Below are positions 34,434 through 43,920 of a stretch of DNA of 64,000 bases, piece after piece. The notes under the pieces were generated by a model, which saw only the letters and a program-made list of their open reading frames with translations, did no database searches and was not told the DNA's origin. The stretch is from Citrobacter youngae ATCC 29220 (GTDB lineage Bacteria; Pseudomonadota; Gammaproteobacteria; Enterobacterales; Enterobacteriaceae). The stretch spans positions 336,599-400,598 of the forward strand of contig NZ_GG730302.1 in the NCBI RefSeq assembly GCF_000155975.1, in the 5' to 3' direction. Position numbers and translations under genes: made by a program. Every line of letters starts with the position of its first letter. The first letter of the stretch is position 1.

Positions 34434-35051
34434 TTATAAAATATTCGACAGTATTTGATGAATACTATGGCCCAACTTATCTTCAAGTCGGAGCTTATAG
34501 ACATATATTTTCTTAATATCGATATTATCTATTTTGGTAATTTGCTGAATACTTTTCCCTGACACAAATCGCTTCAGTAATATCATTTCTGTATAGTTGA
34601 GTGAACGTCCGCGTTTACTGTTAGCGAGGTGACCGGTAAATAATCGCCTGATTTTCTGATTCTGTACCTCGTCATCATCATCAGAATATATAATCCCTTG
34701 TATTTTATTGCTTTTCGACAGCCAGTAGTTGGCCAACGGCGCCAGATTCCTGTCCGCAATCAAAACAATATGCATACCGCTATACGCCAGACGGTCAACC
34801 CATTGCGGGTCAGCAAACAGGCGCAGGTTGGGGAAGGAGAAATCCATAAAAATAAACCCGCGGGATAGATGGTTTTGATTATTAAGAAGAAGTTTTTCAA
34901 TAACGCCTCTTTGTAGAAAACCATTTCCCTCCGGCCAGATGGCAAAGGCGGCACGATGACAGTAGCGTGCGCGAATCGCAGTATCCGGAAATAATTGACA
35001 GGATAATTCACAACTTATGCAACGAACAGTCCGTGCCGGTGTACTCTTCAT
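34434..35051 (-). CDS. LuxR-type HTH regulator
   Basis: 205 aa from ATG 35051 (GGAGT upstream). The last about 60 residues form a GerE/LuxR-type HTH: LNYTEMILLKRFVSGKSIQQITKIDNIDIKKIYVYKLRLEDKLG. The N-terminal part (CISCELSCQLFPD...) has no receiver-domain acidic pocket that I can identify and may be a pseudo-receiver like that of FimW/RcsA-type regulators. It reads toward the autotransporter gene, 73 bases away, and probably regulates it. It is not part of SPI-3 as I remember it. Confidence 0.7.
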   Translation of the reverse strand: MKSTPARTVRCISCELSCQLFPDTAIRARYCHRAAFAIWPEGNGFLQRGVIEKLLLNNQNHLSRGFIFMDFSFPNLRLFADPQWVDRLAYSGMHIVLIADRNLAPLANYWLSKSNKIQGIIYSDDDDEVQNQKIRRLFTGHLANSKRGRSLNYTEMILLKRFVSGKSIQQITKIDNIDIKKIYVYKLRLEDKLGHSIHQILSNIL

Positions 35052-35558
35052 CAAAAATGACTCCTGTTATTTTTCCATAAATATTTCATCGGTAAATAAA
35101 TGTGTCAATCCGACACATAGTACGTTCCTTGTCAGTTAATAACAGTTGCTTGCAATAAATGTTATAAACTCCTGATGTGCCAATGCGCACAGGCTTTAAA
35201 TAACGCGATATCGCTGAGTTTATTTACGCCTTATCTCAGAATAACAGCCTGTACATTAGGAATTTTATGCATAATTCCAGGTCCATGGATAAATATAAAA
35301 ATAGCACTATTTGCTAAAACATAACCTGTATAAAGGTTACTTACTAATACACTACCTTGATAACTCAATCCCCCTTGTAGTGATGTGGATAAATATAATG
35401 ATAATTCAGATAAACCTGTAATGAATTCTCATTATTTAACATTAGTTAATTCTCACCTAAGAAATAAGATAGATAACCCATTGTATTTTAAGATCTTTTG
35501 CTCCCTAAGTGAAATTCTTATCTTCAATGATGTACAAAGATAGAGGCGCATTATCGAT
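35052..35558. promoter_or_regulatory. Divergent regulatory region of luxR-like and marT-like genes
   Basis: 507 AT-rich bases between the divergently transcribed regulator genes. No gene is supported; the only open frames are short and unlike coding sequence. It must hold both promoters. High A+T content suggests H-NS silencing, as is known for SPI-3 genes, but no specific site can be assigned. Confidence 0.55.
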
Positions 35559-36401
35559 TTGGATGTAAAATTTAACAGGTATGCTAACACACGCGGTGAT
35601 ACGTTTTGGTTACTGAGGGCTGGGCAATTGTATCTTATCAATCAGTTGGTCGAATTTAATCCTGATAACAAAAGTCTGGTCAATCGTCAGACCGGACGCA
35701 CAATACAACTCCAGCTCCCTGCTTCGCTCTGTTTTCTCTATTTAATTACTCACGCAAGTGACATTGTTTCCCAGAACACGTTGATGACCGTGGGTTGGGG
35801 AGAACGAAATAATGTGACCACCGCCAACACGTTCTATCAGGCAATTCTGACGTTACGTAATGCACTGGCAGACGTGGGTCTGCCGCGTGATACGGTGAAA
35901 ACTATTTCCCGGCGCGGACTAAGATTGAATGAAAATACTCAGGTAGAAGCGATAACGGATCTGCAAAGTGACGTTTCTCCATTGTCGGTTATTGAGGAGC
36001 GCGCGCCTGCAAAGATAATACCTACCGCGCCACAACAACCAACGCAGATCGCCTGGTGGAACATTTTATTTAGCGTCGGCATTGTTATTGCCACCCTGGT
36101 AATCTGGCTGGTTTGGTATCAGACCCGTCCTGTTATGCCGTTTAGTAAATTTGTCTCAGTTTCCATGCAGATCCCCTCCCGACAAAACTGCAAAATTTAT
36201 TACTCTCCGAATGAGTACGATCAGCAAGGCTATTTCAATCTGATGCAGCTACATCCTTTTCTCTGTGAAAACAACAAGCATGTGTTTCTTACCGGCTACC
36301 TCAAAGCAGAAAGGATGGTGGCATTTGTATGCGATAAAGATGCGCGGACAGATGCCCACGCATTTTGTACTACTCATTATTACTGGATGCGCGGGCAATG
36401 A
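35559..36401 (+). CDS. MarT-like ToxR-type membrane regulator
   Basis: 280 aa. Residues 10-125 form a CadC/ToxR-type winged HTH (trans_reg_C): YLINQLVEFNPDNKSLVNRQTGRTIQL, then NTFYQAILTLRNALADVGLPRDTVKTISRRGLRL. One membrane helix follows (WWNILFSVGIVIATLVIWLVWY, about 167-190), then a periplasmic sensor tail with several Cys. The order and composition match MarT of Salmonella SPI-3, which activates misL. No ATG fits, so TTG at 35559, 11 bases after GAGG, is taken as the start. It overlaps the next gene by four bases. Confidence 0.78.
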   Translation: MDVKFNRYANTRGDTFWLLRAGQLYLINQLVEFNPDNKSLVNRQTGRTIQLQLPASLCFLYLITHASDIVSQNTLMTVGWGERNNVTTANTFYQAILTLRNALADVGLPRDTVKTISRRGLRLNENTQVEAITDLQSDVSPLSVIEERAPAKIIPTAPQQPTQIAWWNILFSVGIVIATLVIWLVWYQTRPVMPFSKFVSVSMQIPSRQNCKIYYSPNEYDQQGYFNLMQLHPFLCENNKHVFLTGYLKAERMVAFVCDKDARTDAHAFCTTHYYWMRGQ

Positions 36402-36862
36402 AAAAAACACGCCACCTTATTTTGCTCACGATTGGCCTGGTTACCCTGCTCGGCTCCGGCGGTTGGCTATGGTACTCGCGCTATGCCGAAAGCCCCCTGA
36501 ATTGCGTTGGAAATGTTGAATGGAATATTGGCAGCAACCGGTTTGCCGGTACGGTTTCGTTTCGGATGTACAACCAGGAAGGACTATCGACTATTACCGG
36601 TAAACTGTATGGGCGTAATACTTCAGACATCAGCAGGAACATCTATTTCAGCTACACCCAACAGCGTGATGCGCGGGTGTTACAGGCCATGCAAGTCGTC
36701 AAAACCTTCGCCGACACGGCCGATGAAGCGGATATCAACAATACGTTGCCCGGGTTTTATCGGCAGACCGGACGCAGCCTGAGCCTGGTCATGGAGGAGT
36801 ATAAGGGCGCATGGATTTTTGCCAGCTCCAATGTTCCCTCGCTGTATTGCCGCAAAAGGTAA
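36398..36862 (+). CDS. FidL-like membrane protein
   Basis: 154 aa with one N-terminal membrane anchor (HLILLTIGLVTLLGSGGWLWY) and a small periplasmic domain containing Cys in LNCVGNVEW and SLYCRK. Its start overlaps the marT-like stop as ATGA, so the two are coupled. In SPI-3, fidL lies beside marT, and FidL-like proteins are probably the periplasmic partners of ToxR-type regulators, as ToxS is for ToxR. The partner role is inferred from this pairing. Confidence 0.75.
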   Translation: MKKTRHLILLTIGLVTLLGSGGWLWYSRYAESPLNCVGNVEWNIGSNRFAGTVSFRMYNQEGLSTITGKLYGRNTSDISRNIYFSYTQQRDARVLQAMQVVKTFADTADEADINNTLPGFYRQTGRSLSLVMEEYKGAWIFASSNVPSLYCRKR

Positions 36863-37203
36863 CGTCATATCCGGAAACAAAAAGCGCCATGCTCCCACGG
36901 GATTCACATTTGTCATCATTGACTTACGCGACACAGGTCACTGAATCCACTAATAAGCCATTCTATTCTTCACCGCGAATCAGGAAACATCCTGAATATC
37001 AGGATATTCGTTGCGTAATAATTAAGCGAAATGGGCATTTTATTTTGTCCAGAAGACTTCAACCTACGGATGAATATTTGGAGAAGACGTGGGCAGGGGC
37101 GTTTATCTCTCTCGCGAGAAATGTCTGAGCGTTCAGGCGTTATCGCATTTCAGGAAACGGTGTGTTTCCGGTGTATTTTTGGCGTACATATGAGGGATAG
37201 GTA
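36863..37203. other. Spacer between fidL-like and dipeptidase genes
   Basis: 341 bases without a supported gene. An open plus-strand frame (36811-37128) has no ribosome site and no recognisable family. The last part should hold the dipeptidase promoter; its ribosome site is the GGGATAGGTA just before ATG 37204. Confidence 0.5.
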
Positions 37204-38700
37204 ATGTTTACTTTTAAAAAGTGCCTGATTGCACTTTCAATAAATTTGGCGGTTGTTTCATCAGGTTTTGCTTGTACGACCCTGCTGGTCGGCAATGAAG
37301 CATCCGCGGACGGGTCCATGTTTGTTGCCCGTAGCGCAGACAGCGATGCCCTGAAAGCACAGCATTTTGTCATTCATCCGGCAAAACAGAATCAGACCGG
37401 GGTTTACAGCACCAGGGCACACAATGGCGCGAATGATTTTACCTGGCCGCTGCCGAAAAATTCTCTGCGTTATACCACCGTGCCAAACTGGAAAACGCAG
37501 GTGCACGGCGCGACCGGATTTAACGAACTGGGCGTCGGCGTGAGTGGCACAGAATCTATTTTTGCCTCGCCGAAAGCGCTGGCCGCCGACCCGTACGTTG
37601 AAGATAAAGGGATCACCGAAGACGATATCCCGGATATTCTGCTGTCGCAGAGCAAAACCGCACGTGAAGCCGTGGCGCTGCTGGGACACATTGTTGAAAC
37701 CGTCGGCGCAGGCGAAGGCTTTGGCGTTGCCGTCGTCGACGATAACGAGATCTGGTACCTGGAAACCGGCAGCGGCCACCAGTGGATGGCGCAGCGCCTG
37801 CCTAATAATCAGTATTTCGCCACCGGTAACCAGGGACGCTTACAGGATTACGATCCTAAAAATCCGGATATGATGGCGTCAAAAAATCTGATTCAGTTCG
37901 CAACGGAAAAAGGTCTGTACAACCCGGCGAAAGACGGCAAATTCAACTTCTCTAAAGCTTATACCCGTGATGACGAGCGTGACCGTACCTATAACGATCC
38001 TCGCGTCTGGACCATCCAGAAAGAGTTCAATCCTTCCGTAAATCAGGATATGGCCAAAGGACGTGAATTCCCGGTCTTCATGAAGCCAGAGAAGAAAATG
38101 ACGCTGGACGATGTGAAAGCCGTGCTGCGTAGCCACTATGAAGGCACCAGCCATGACCCGTACACCAACGGCCTGAACGGTAAAGAGCCGTGGCGTCCGG
38201 TCAGCGTCTTCCGTACCTATGAGGCGCACGTTATGCAGGTGCGTCCGTGGCTGCCAAAAGAGATCGGTGAAACAACCTACATTGGTCTGGGTATGGCCGA
38301 TCTCACCGCCTTTGTTCCGTACTACAGCGGCCTGAAAGCATATCCGGCCAACTATACAATGGGTACAGATAAGGCTGACGATCAATCCATCTACTGGAAG
38401 TATCGTAAATTGCAGACGCTGACGATGACCGATTATCCGAAGCTCGCGCCAATCGTCAAAAAAGCCTACAAAGCGTGGGAAGATAAAGTGGCGAAGGAGC
38501 AAAAAGAGGTCGAAGCAGAATATCTGAAGATGGCGAAAACCAATAAACCTGCCGCAGATAAAATGCTGAATGACTTCAACCTGCGCATCATGGCCGACGC
38601 CGAGAAGCTGACGGAAGACCTCACTAATCAGCTGTTTACCATCCGCACCAAAGATATTCAGTCTGATATTTTCTTTGCTAACGCAGCGAAAAAAGACTAA
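37204..38700 (+). CDS. Secreted C69-family dipeptidase
   Basis: 498 aa. The signal peptide (CLIALSINLAVVSSGFA) ends immediately before Cys24 in the motif CTTLLVGNEASADGSM, so processing exposes the N-terminal nucleophile Cys of an Ntn hydrolase. Other family segments are GATGFNELGVGVSGTESI and EGFGVAVVDDNEIWYLETGSG. It resembles PipD and other Salmonella C69 dipeptidases. It would hydrolyse dipeptides in the periplasm or outside. It is transcribed alone and ends at a hairpin shared with the convergent lysR gene. Confidence 0.85.
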   Translation: MFTFKKCLIALSINLAVVSSGFACTTLLVGNEASADGSMFVARSADSDALKAQHFVIHPAKQNQTGVYSTRAHNGANDFTWPLPKNSLRYTTVPNWKTQVHGATGFNELGVGVSGTESIFASPKALAADPYVEDKGITEDDIPDILLSQSKTAREAVALLGHIVETVGAGEGFGVAVVDDNEIWYLETGSGHQWMAQRLPNNQYFATGNQGRLQDYDPKNPDMMASKNLIQFATEKGLYNPAKDGKFNFSKAYTRDDERDRTYNDPRVWTIQKEFNPSVNQDMAKGREFPVFMKPEKKMTLDDVKAVLRSHYEGTSHDPYTNGLNGKEPWRPVSVFRTYEAHVMQVRPWLPKEIGETTYIGLGMADLTAFVPYYSGLKAYPANYTMGTDKADDQSIYWKYRKLQTLTMTDYPKLAPIVKKAYKAWEDKVAKEQKEVEAEYLKMAKTNKPAADKMLNDFNLRIMADAEKLTEDLTNQLFTIRTKDIQSDIFFANAAKKD

Positions 38701-38717
38701 GTCACACCACCGTAGCG

Positions 38718-38753
38718 TGCTGGCGCACAGCGTATATTAGCTCTGCGCCAGCA
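38718..38753. terminator. Shared hairpin between convergent genes
   Basis: TGCTGGCGCA (38718) and TGCGCCAGCA (38744) form ten-base perfect arms. It covers the 3' end of the lysR gene and follows the dipeptidase stop. There is no T-tract, but the position suggests a two-way terminator. Confidence 0.5.
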
Positions 38754-39639
38754 TCTCACATCGCGCCTTCACGGCGTCATGCAGCAAGCGTACCGCCGTC
38801 GAAAGCTGCTTACGATGCGGACAAATCATATTCAGGGGGACTTTTTCTCCCTGATAATCCGTCATCAGCAGCTGTAATCGCCCTTCACGCACATCTTCGC
38901 TCACGTCCAGCCACGACTTGTAGGCAATCCCCTCACCGGCAATCGCCAGTCGGCGGATCACTTCCGCATCGTCGCTCATTATCGTGCCGTTGACCTGCAC
39001 GCTGCTGACCTCGCCACCGCGTGTAAAAGCCCAGCGGTCATGCAGGCGTCCGCGTAAAACAAAGGTCATGGCGTTCAGTTGCGCTAAGTCATCCGGGGTT
39101 TGCGGCGCACCGTTTTGTAACACCCAATCCGGTGACGCCACCAGCACGCGTCGGTTACCCGGCGCTACAGGCAGCGCAATGTATGACGCATCTTCGGTAT
39201 TGCCATAACGAAATGCGACGTCGACAGGATCTTTAAAAACATCCGTCACCTGATCGGAGAAAAAGATCCGCAGACGCAGCGCAGGATAGCGGCGTCGAAA
39301 CGACTGAAAGACCGGCAACAGCAGATTCCGCCCAAGATCGGACGGAACGGCGATTTGTAGCGTGCCAGAAACTTCGTCTTCCGGGGTCTGAATTTTTTGC
39401 AGTCCGGCATGCATCACGTCCAGCATCTGGCGAGCATAGGGTAGCCAGACCTCACCTTCCGGCGTCAGGCGCAGGCTACGCGTGGAACGAGCGAACAGAC
39501 GGATCGACAACGTAGACTCCAGGCGTTTGATAGCAGAACTGACCTGAGCAGGCTGGACGCCGACTTCGCGTGCCGCGTCGCTAAAACTATTCAGCGCCGC
39601 AGCGCGGACAAACAACGTGAGATCTTCAAGCCGGAACAT
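38737..39639 (-). CDS. LysR-family regulator (of the adjacent oxidoreductase)
   Basis: 300 aa from ATG 39639, which has GGGGAG upstream; a GTG two codons earlier is the alternative. The N-terminal HTH is LTLFVRAAALNSFSDAAREVGVQPAQVSSAIKRLE, followed by a substrate-binding domain. It is divergent from the oxidoreductase-monooxygenase pair with a gap of about 100 bases, the classic LysR arrangement, so it probably controls that pair. The inducer is unknown. Confidence 0.85.
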   Translation of the reverse strand: MFRLEDLTLFVRAAALNSFSDAAREVGVQPAQVSSAIKRLESTLSIRLFARSTRSLRLTPEGEVWLPYARQMLDVMHAGLQKIQTPEDEVSGTLQIAVPSDLGRNLLLPVFQSFRRRYPALRLRIFFSDQVTDVFKDPVDVAFRYGNTEDASYIALPVAPGNRRVLVASPDWVLQNGAPQTPDDLAQLNAMTFVLRGRLHDRWAFTRGGEVSSVQVNGTIMSDDAEVIRRLAIAGEGIAYKSWLDVSEDVREGRLQLLMTDYQGEKVPLNMICPHRKQLSTAVRLLHDAVKARCEMLAQS

Positions 39640-39743
39640 TTTCACTCCCCGAGTATAAGTCCTGTCGCCGTTGGGCTATTTTTCCCGTTCTGCTGCCGGT
39701 TTACCATCGAATTATTCAACAGATCCCTGTGACCGGAGAGAAC

Positions 39744-40751
39744 ATGAAAGCCATCGCCATTACCCGCGCCGCAACCCACGGCAATAATATTGAATTTTTA
39801 CAAGAGATTGACCTGCCCGTGCCAGTCGCCACAGGACATGACCTGCTGGTTGAAGTGAAGGCCATTTCCGTTAACCCCGTCGATACCAAAGTCCGCGAAG
39901 GTTTTAACGCTGATGTGCCGCGCGTGCTGGGTTGGGACGCCGTTGGCGTGGTGAAGTCCGTGGGTGAAGCCGTCACCCTGTTCTCGCCTGGCGATGAAGT
40001 CTGGTACGCCGGGGCGCTGGGACGTGCAGGCAGTAACAGCGAATTTCAGTTGGTTGATGAGCGCATCACCGCGCTGAAGCCGCGATCGCTGGATAACGCC
40101 TCTGCGGCAGCGCTGCCGCTGACCGCCATCACCGCCTGGGAATTGCTGTTCGACCGCCTGGGCATTGAGGAAAACGGCAATGAAGACGATGTGTTACTGA
40201 TTGTCGGCGCAGCTGGCGGCGTGGGTTCGATTCTGACGCAACTGGCCAGTAAGCTGACCAACATGACCGTCATCGGTACCGCATCGCGTCCGGAAAGCCA
40301 AAAATGGGTTCGGGAGGTGGGCGCGCATCATGTGATTGATCACGGTAAACCGCTGACGGAAGAGCTGACGCGGATAGGGATTAAAGAGGTGACGCACGTT
40401 GCCAGCCTGAACAATACCGAGCAGCACTACCCACAAATTATTGCCGCACTGGCACCGCAGGGGAAACTGGCGCTGATTGACGATCCGCAAACCCTTGATG
40501 CCCGACCGCTGAAGGCCAAAAGTATTTCTCTGCACTGGGAATTTATGTTCACCCGCTCGATGTTTACTACACACGACATCACTGCACAACATCAGTTACT
40601 GACCCGTGTAGCGCAGCTTATCGACAACAACACCATCCGTACCACGCTGGGCGAACATTTTGGCGCGATCGCCGCGGCAAATCTGCAGAAAGCTCACGCG
40701 CAAATTGAAACCGGTCGTTCGGTCGGCAAGATTGTGCTGGAGGGGTTTTAA
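39744..40751 (+). CDS. Zinc-type alcohol dehydrogenase-like oxidoreductase
   Basis: 335 aa of the medium-chain dehydrogenase/reductase superfamily, in the quinone-oxidoreductase-like branch. NAD(P) binding is seen in LLIVGAAGGVGSILTQLA; the N terminus is a GroES-like fold (VEVKAISVNPVDTKVREGF). The catalytic zinc ligands of true alcohol dehydrogenases are not evident, so it is probably a zinc-free NADPH-dependent reductase. The start at ATG 39744 follows GGAGA; a GTG upstream is less likely. The next gene starts one base after its stop codon. Confidence 0.85.
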   Translation: MKAIAITRAATHGNNIEFLQEIDLPVPVATGHDLLVEVKAISVNPVDTKVREGFNADVPRVLGWDAVGVVKSVGEAVTLFSPGDEVWYAGALGRAGSNSEFQLVDERITALKPRSLDNASAAALPLTAITAWELLFDRLGIEENGNEDDVLLIVGAAGGVGSILTQLASKLTNMTVIGTASRPESQKWVREVGAHHVIDHGKPLTEELTRIGIKEVTHVASLNNTEQHYPQIIAALAPQGKLALIDDPQTLDARPLKAKSISLHWEFMFTRSMFTTHDITAQHQLLTRVAQLIDNNTIRTTLGEHFGAIAAANLQKAHAQIETGRSVGKIVLEGF

Positions 40752-40752
40752 T

Positions 40753-41058
40753 ATGCCTGATGCAGAAGTGATTTCAATTATTGCGGTACTGAAAGCCAGA
40801 CCGGGGAAAATTGACGCACTGAAACGGGCGCTACAGGCCCTGCTGCTGCCCACGCGCCGGGAGCCGGGCAATATTGAGTATGCGCTGTTCCAGTTACGCA
40901 ACACGCCGGATGTATTCTACGTGCGCGAATCCTGGCGCGGTCAGGCCGGTTTGGATGAACATATCGCCCTGCCGCATTTCCAGGGCTTTATTCTGCAAAT
41001 GAACGATCTGCTGGCCGAGCCGCTGCGACTGGATTATCTGACGCCCATTGAACCTTGA
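40753..41058 (+). CDS. ABM-family monooxygenase (YgiN-like)
   Basis: 101 aa with the antibiotic-biosynthesis-monooxygenase fold: ISIIAVLKARPGKIDALKRALQALL, REPGNIEYALFQLRNTPDVFYVRESW and LDEHIALPHFQGF. Proteins of this type, like YgiN, often oxidise quinols or detoxify small aromatics without cofactors. Co-transcribed with the upstream reductase (a one-base gap), it could recycle or modify the same quinone-like substrate. The start was set at ATG 40753, giving the usual family length. Confidence 0.83.
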   Translation: MPDAEVISIIAVLKARPGKIDALKRALQALLLPTRREPGNIEYALFQLRNTPDVFYVRESWRGQAGLDEHIALPHFQGFILQMNDLLAEPLRLDYLTPIEP

Positions 41059-41069
41059 TGTTATCTACA

Positions 41070-41096
41070 CTCTCCCCCCGCTGGGCGGGGGGAGAG
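41070..41096. terminator. GC-rich hairpin between convergent genes
   Basis: Perfect 11-base arms CTCTCCCCCCG and CGGGGGGAGAG around CTGGG, between the convergent monooxygenase and SDR genes. Very stable, but without a T-tract. Confidence 0.6.
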
Positions 41097-41099
41097 CTG

Positions 41100-41876
41100 T
41101 CAGGCATTACGTCCCGCCATCACACCACCATCTACATCCCAGACAGCGCCGGTCACCCACCCCGCCTTGTCTGACAGTAGGAACGCGACGGTTTCGGCAA
41201 CGTCAGGCGGCGTACCGACCCGCCCAATCGGGTGGAAACTGTCAAAACTGCTCATCACGCCCTGTACATCTTCTTTCGGGATAAACCCTTCGTAGATCGG
41301 CGTATTCACCACTGCCGGTGACACGGCATTAACCCGAATTCCATTCGCGCCCAGCTCAATAGCCAGATTTTTGGTTAAGGCATGCAGACCCGCTTTAGCC
41401 ATGGAGTAGGCCGATGAAGGCGTCGCGCCGATTGCCTGCTGCGCCCACATAGAGCCAATATTCACAATCGCGCCTTTGATGTGAGCTGCCGCCATATTGC
41501 GCACCACGTCGCGAGTGATGAAGAACGTTGCCCGATTGAGGCTCATGTACAGCTCATAGTCCTCAACCTCGTGTTCAATAAACGGTTTCGGGAAAAATAC
41601 GCCCGCCGCATTTACCAGCAGGCTGATGTCTTTGTGCCCGGCATTGACCGTCGCCATCACCTGCTTCATTCCCGCTTCCGACATCAGGTCCGCCACAACG
41701 ATCGTCACATCACCTAATGTTGCCAGCGCCTGACGCGCTTGTTCTGCTTTATCGGCGCGGTTGCCTACCAGCACCACGCGGCCGCCGCCCTGGAGGATCA
41801 GCTTCGCCGTTTCAAACCCCATCCCGCTGGTCCCACCCACTACTAACAATTTCTTTCCGGCAAATAATGCGCTCAT
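41100..41876 (-). CDS. Short-chain dehydrogenase/reductase
   Basis: 258 aa classical SDR. The cofactor motif is [16 protein letters not shown], the catalytic YxxxK is in [14 protein letters not shown] with a preceding Ser in NIGSMWA, and PxxVNTP is near residue 187. The substrate is unknown. It is divergent from the LysR-type gene at 42010, which may regulate it. Confidence 0.86.
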   Translation of the reverse strand: MSALFAGKKLLVVGGTSGMGFETAKLILQGGGRVVLVGNRADKAEQARQALATLGDVTIVVADLMSEAGMKQVMATVNAGHKDISLLVNAAGVFFPKPFIEHEVEDYELYMSLNRATFFITRDVVRNMAAAHIKGAIVNIGSMWAQQAIGATPSSAYSMAKAGLHALTKNLAIELGANGIRVNAVSPAVVNTPIYEGFIPKEDVQGVMSSFDSFHPIGRVGTPPDVAETVAFLLSDKAGWVTGAVWDVDGGVMAGRNA

Positions 41877-42009
41877 CGTTAACCTCGTTTAAAGCATCCG
41901 TTGACGCGCTAAAAATGCCACGCATTACTGCGACTGACGACTGAGAAGAAATAGCGCATCGAGAAAGAAAATCTATCTCGCTGACGTATACTGAAAACAG
42001 TTAACTAAA

Positions 42010-42966
42010 ATGGAAAAGCAGATGCGCTCACTCAATCGGCTAAAATGGTTACACGCTTTTGAAGCTACAGCCCGTCACGGCAGCTTTACCGGCGCGGCGC
42101 AAGAACTGGGCGTGACGCCCGCGGCCGTTGGTCAACTGGTGCGTGCGCTGGAAGATTGGGTAGGACACCCGCTGTTGCATCGCACCCGTTCGGGAAAAGA
42201 ACGCCTGACGCTGGTCAGCGAAGCACAGGAGGCGTTACGCGAAATCACTCAGGGGCTGGATAATCTGGAATCCGGACTCAATAAGCTGCGCGGTCGTCGG
42301 GCGCGCTCGGTGGTGATCATCACCGCGTCTCAGGTACTGGTAATGAACTGGTTAATGAGTCGTCTCAATCGTTTCTCACAAACCCATGAAAACATCGAAT
42401 TACGTTTGAATGTGACGGAAAAGCTGATGGATGTCGCCCATGGCGAAGCCGATTTGGGCGTTCGTTGCGGCAAAGGCGACTGGCCAGGCGTCAACAAAAC
42501 CTGGTTGATGGATGAAGAAGCCGTGCTGGTATGCAGCCCGCGCATTGTACCCGTAGATAAAATCGCCTGCGGCGAATGGCTGGCCGCACAAAAGCTGATC
42601 CACGACGATACGCCCCACCCCGGCGCTCATTTTCCTGCCTGGGATGATGTGTTAAGTACGACCCATGCCCCAACCGTCCGCGACAGCGGGCTGCACATCA
42701 ATTCCACCTCTGCGGTGATCCTGGCGGCCCTCAGCGGTCAGGGGGTGGCCATCGTTCGCCGGGCGCTGGTCCAGCAGTTGCTTACCGACGGCCAACTGGT
42801 GCGGCTTCACCCCGACACCCGTTGGCCTCTGACGTGGTCATACTATATCGTCACGCCGCAGCATGCGGTAATGCGTCCGGAGGTGAAAGTCTTTAATGAC
42901 TGGCTGATTGCGGATGTGCTGGCAGAAATCGCGGCGGCCTCTGCTATGATGCCTGCACACAGATAA
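42010..42966 (+). CDS. LysR-family regulator (GcvA-like)
   Basis: 318 aa. The GcvA-type N terminus ([41 protein letters not shown]) holds the HTH, and the effector-binding domain follows. A start four codons later (ATG 42022, behind GGAAAAG) is equally possible. It is divergent from the SDR gene with about 130 bases between, so it likely controls the SDR. Downstream yicL is a separate unit. Confidence 0.85.
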   Translation: MEKQMRSLNRLKWLHAFEATARHGSFTGAAQELGVTPAAVGQLVRALEDWVGHPLLHRTRSGKERLTLVSEAQEALREITQGLDNLESGLNKLRGRRARSVVIITASQVLVMNWLMSRLNRFSQTHENIELRLNVTEKLMDVAHGEADLGVRCGKGDWPGVNKTWLMDEEAVLVCSPRIVPVDKIACGEWLAAQKLIHDDTPHPGAHFPAWDDVLSTTHAPTVRDSGLHINSTSAVILAALSGQGVAIVRRALVQQLLTDGQLVRLHPDTRWPLTWSYYIVTPQHAVMRPEVKVFNDWLIADVLAEIAAASAMMPAHR

Positions 42967-42991
42967 AATAAAACAACATGTCGAGGGAAAG

Positions 42992-43894
42992 ATGGGTTCC
43001 ACCAGAAGAGGGATGATGAACGTCCTGATTGCCGCCGTATTGTGGGGAAGTTCGGGCGTTTGTGCACAGTACATCATGGAGCAAAGTCAGATGTCATCCC
43101 AGTTTTTGACTATGACGCGTCTGATTTTCGCCGGACTCATTCTGCTGATGCTCTCTTTCGTTCACGGCGACAAAGTGTTCTCAATTCTCAAAAACCGCAA
43201 AGACGCGATTAGCCTGCTGATTTTTTCCGTGGTAGGTGCGCTTACCGTACAGTTGACCTTTCTGCTGACCATCGAAAAATCCAACGCCGCCACCGCGACG
43301 GTGCTGCAATTTTTGTCACCAACCATTATCGTGGCGTGGTTTTCCGTGGTCCGTAAATCGCGACCGGGTATTTTGGTGCTAACCGCGATCCTCACCTCGC
43401 TCATTGGCACATTCCTGTTGGTCACCCACGGTAACCCGACGTCGCTGTCGATTTCCCCCGCCGCGCTGTTCTGGGGAATTGCCTCCGCGTTTGCCGCCGC
43501 GTTCTATACCACCTTCCCGTCAACGCTTATCGCGCGCTACGGTACGCTGCCGGTTGTTGGCTGGAGTATGCTAATTGGCGGGATGATCCTGCTGCCGTTT
43601 TATGCCGGACAGGGAACACACTTCGTCGTGAATGGCAGTTTGATTCTGGCGTTTTTCTATCTGGTGGTGATCGGTACGTCACTCACGTTTAGCCTGTACC
43701 TGAAAGGCGCGCAGATGATTGGCGGACCGAAGGCGAGCATTTTGAGCTGCGCGGAACCGCTGAGCAGCGCGCTGCTGTCTCTGCTGCTGTTAGGCATTAC
43801 GTTTACCCTGCCAGACTGGCTGGGCACAATGCTGATCCTCTCTTCCGTGGTTCTGATCTCAATGGACTCACGTCGCCGCGCCAGAGCGGTTTAA
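42992..43894 (+). CDS. yicL: EamA-family transporter YicL
   Basis: 300 aa, recognised as E. coli YicL (about 307 aa), a ten-helix drug/metabolite transporter of the inner membrane with two EamA repeats. Its substrate is not known. The C terminus is a few residues shorter than in E. coli. It is convergent with nlpA, with 26 bases between the stops and no clear terminator. Confidence 0.92.
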   Translation: MGSTRRGMMNVLIAAVLWGSSGVCAQYIMEQSQMSSQFLTMTRLIFAGLILLMLSFVHGDKVFSILKNRKDAISLLIFSVVGALTVQLTFLLTIEKSNAATATVLQFLSPTIIVAWFSVVRKSRPGILVLTAILTSLIGTFLLVTHGNPTSLSISPAALFWGIASAFAAAFYTTFPSTLIARYGTLPVVGWSMLIGGMILLPFYAGQGTHFVVNGSLILAFFYLVVIGTSLTFSLYLKGAQMIGGPKASILSCAEPLSSALLSLLLLGITFTLPDWLGTMLILSSVVLISMDSRRRARAV

Positions 43895-43920
43895 CCTCAA
43901 CCGGCGCGGCAATGGGCTAG

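Noticed and set aside
36811-37128. 105-aa plus-strand frame after the FidL-like gene
   Set aside because: It begins inside fidL, lacks a ribosome site and shows no recognisable domain.
41070-41096. Strong rho-independent terminator
   Set aside because: The hairpin is very stable but neither strand has a T-tract after it; listed only as a probable barrier between convergent genes.
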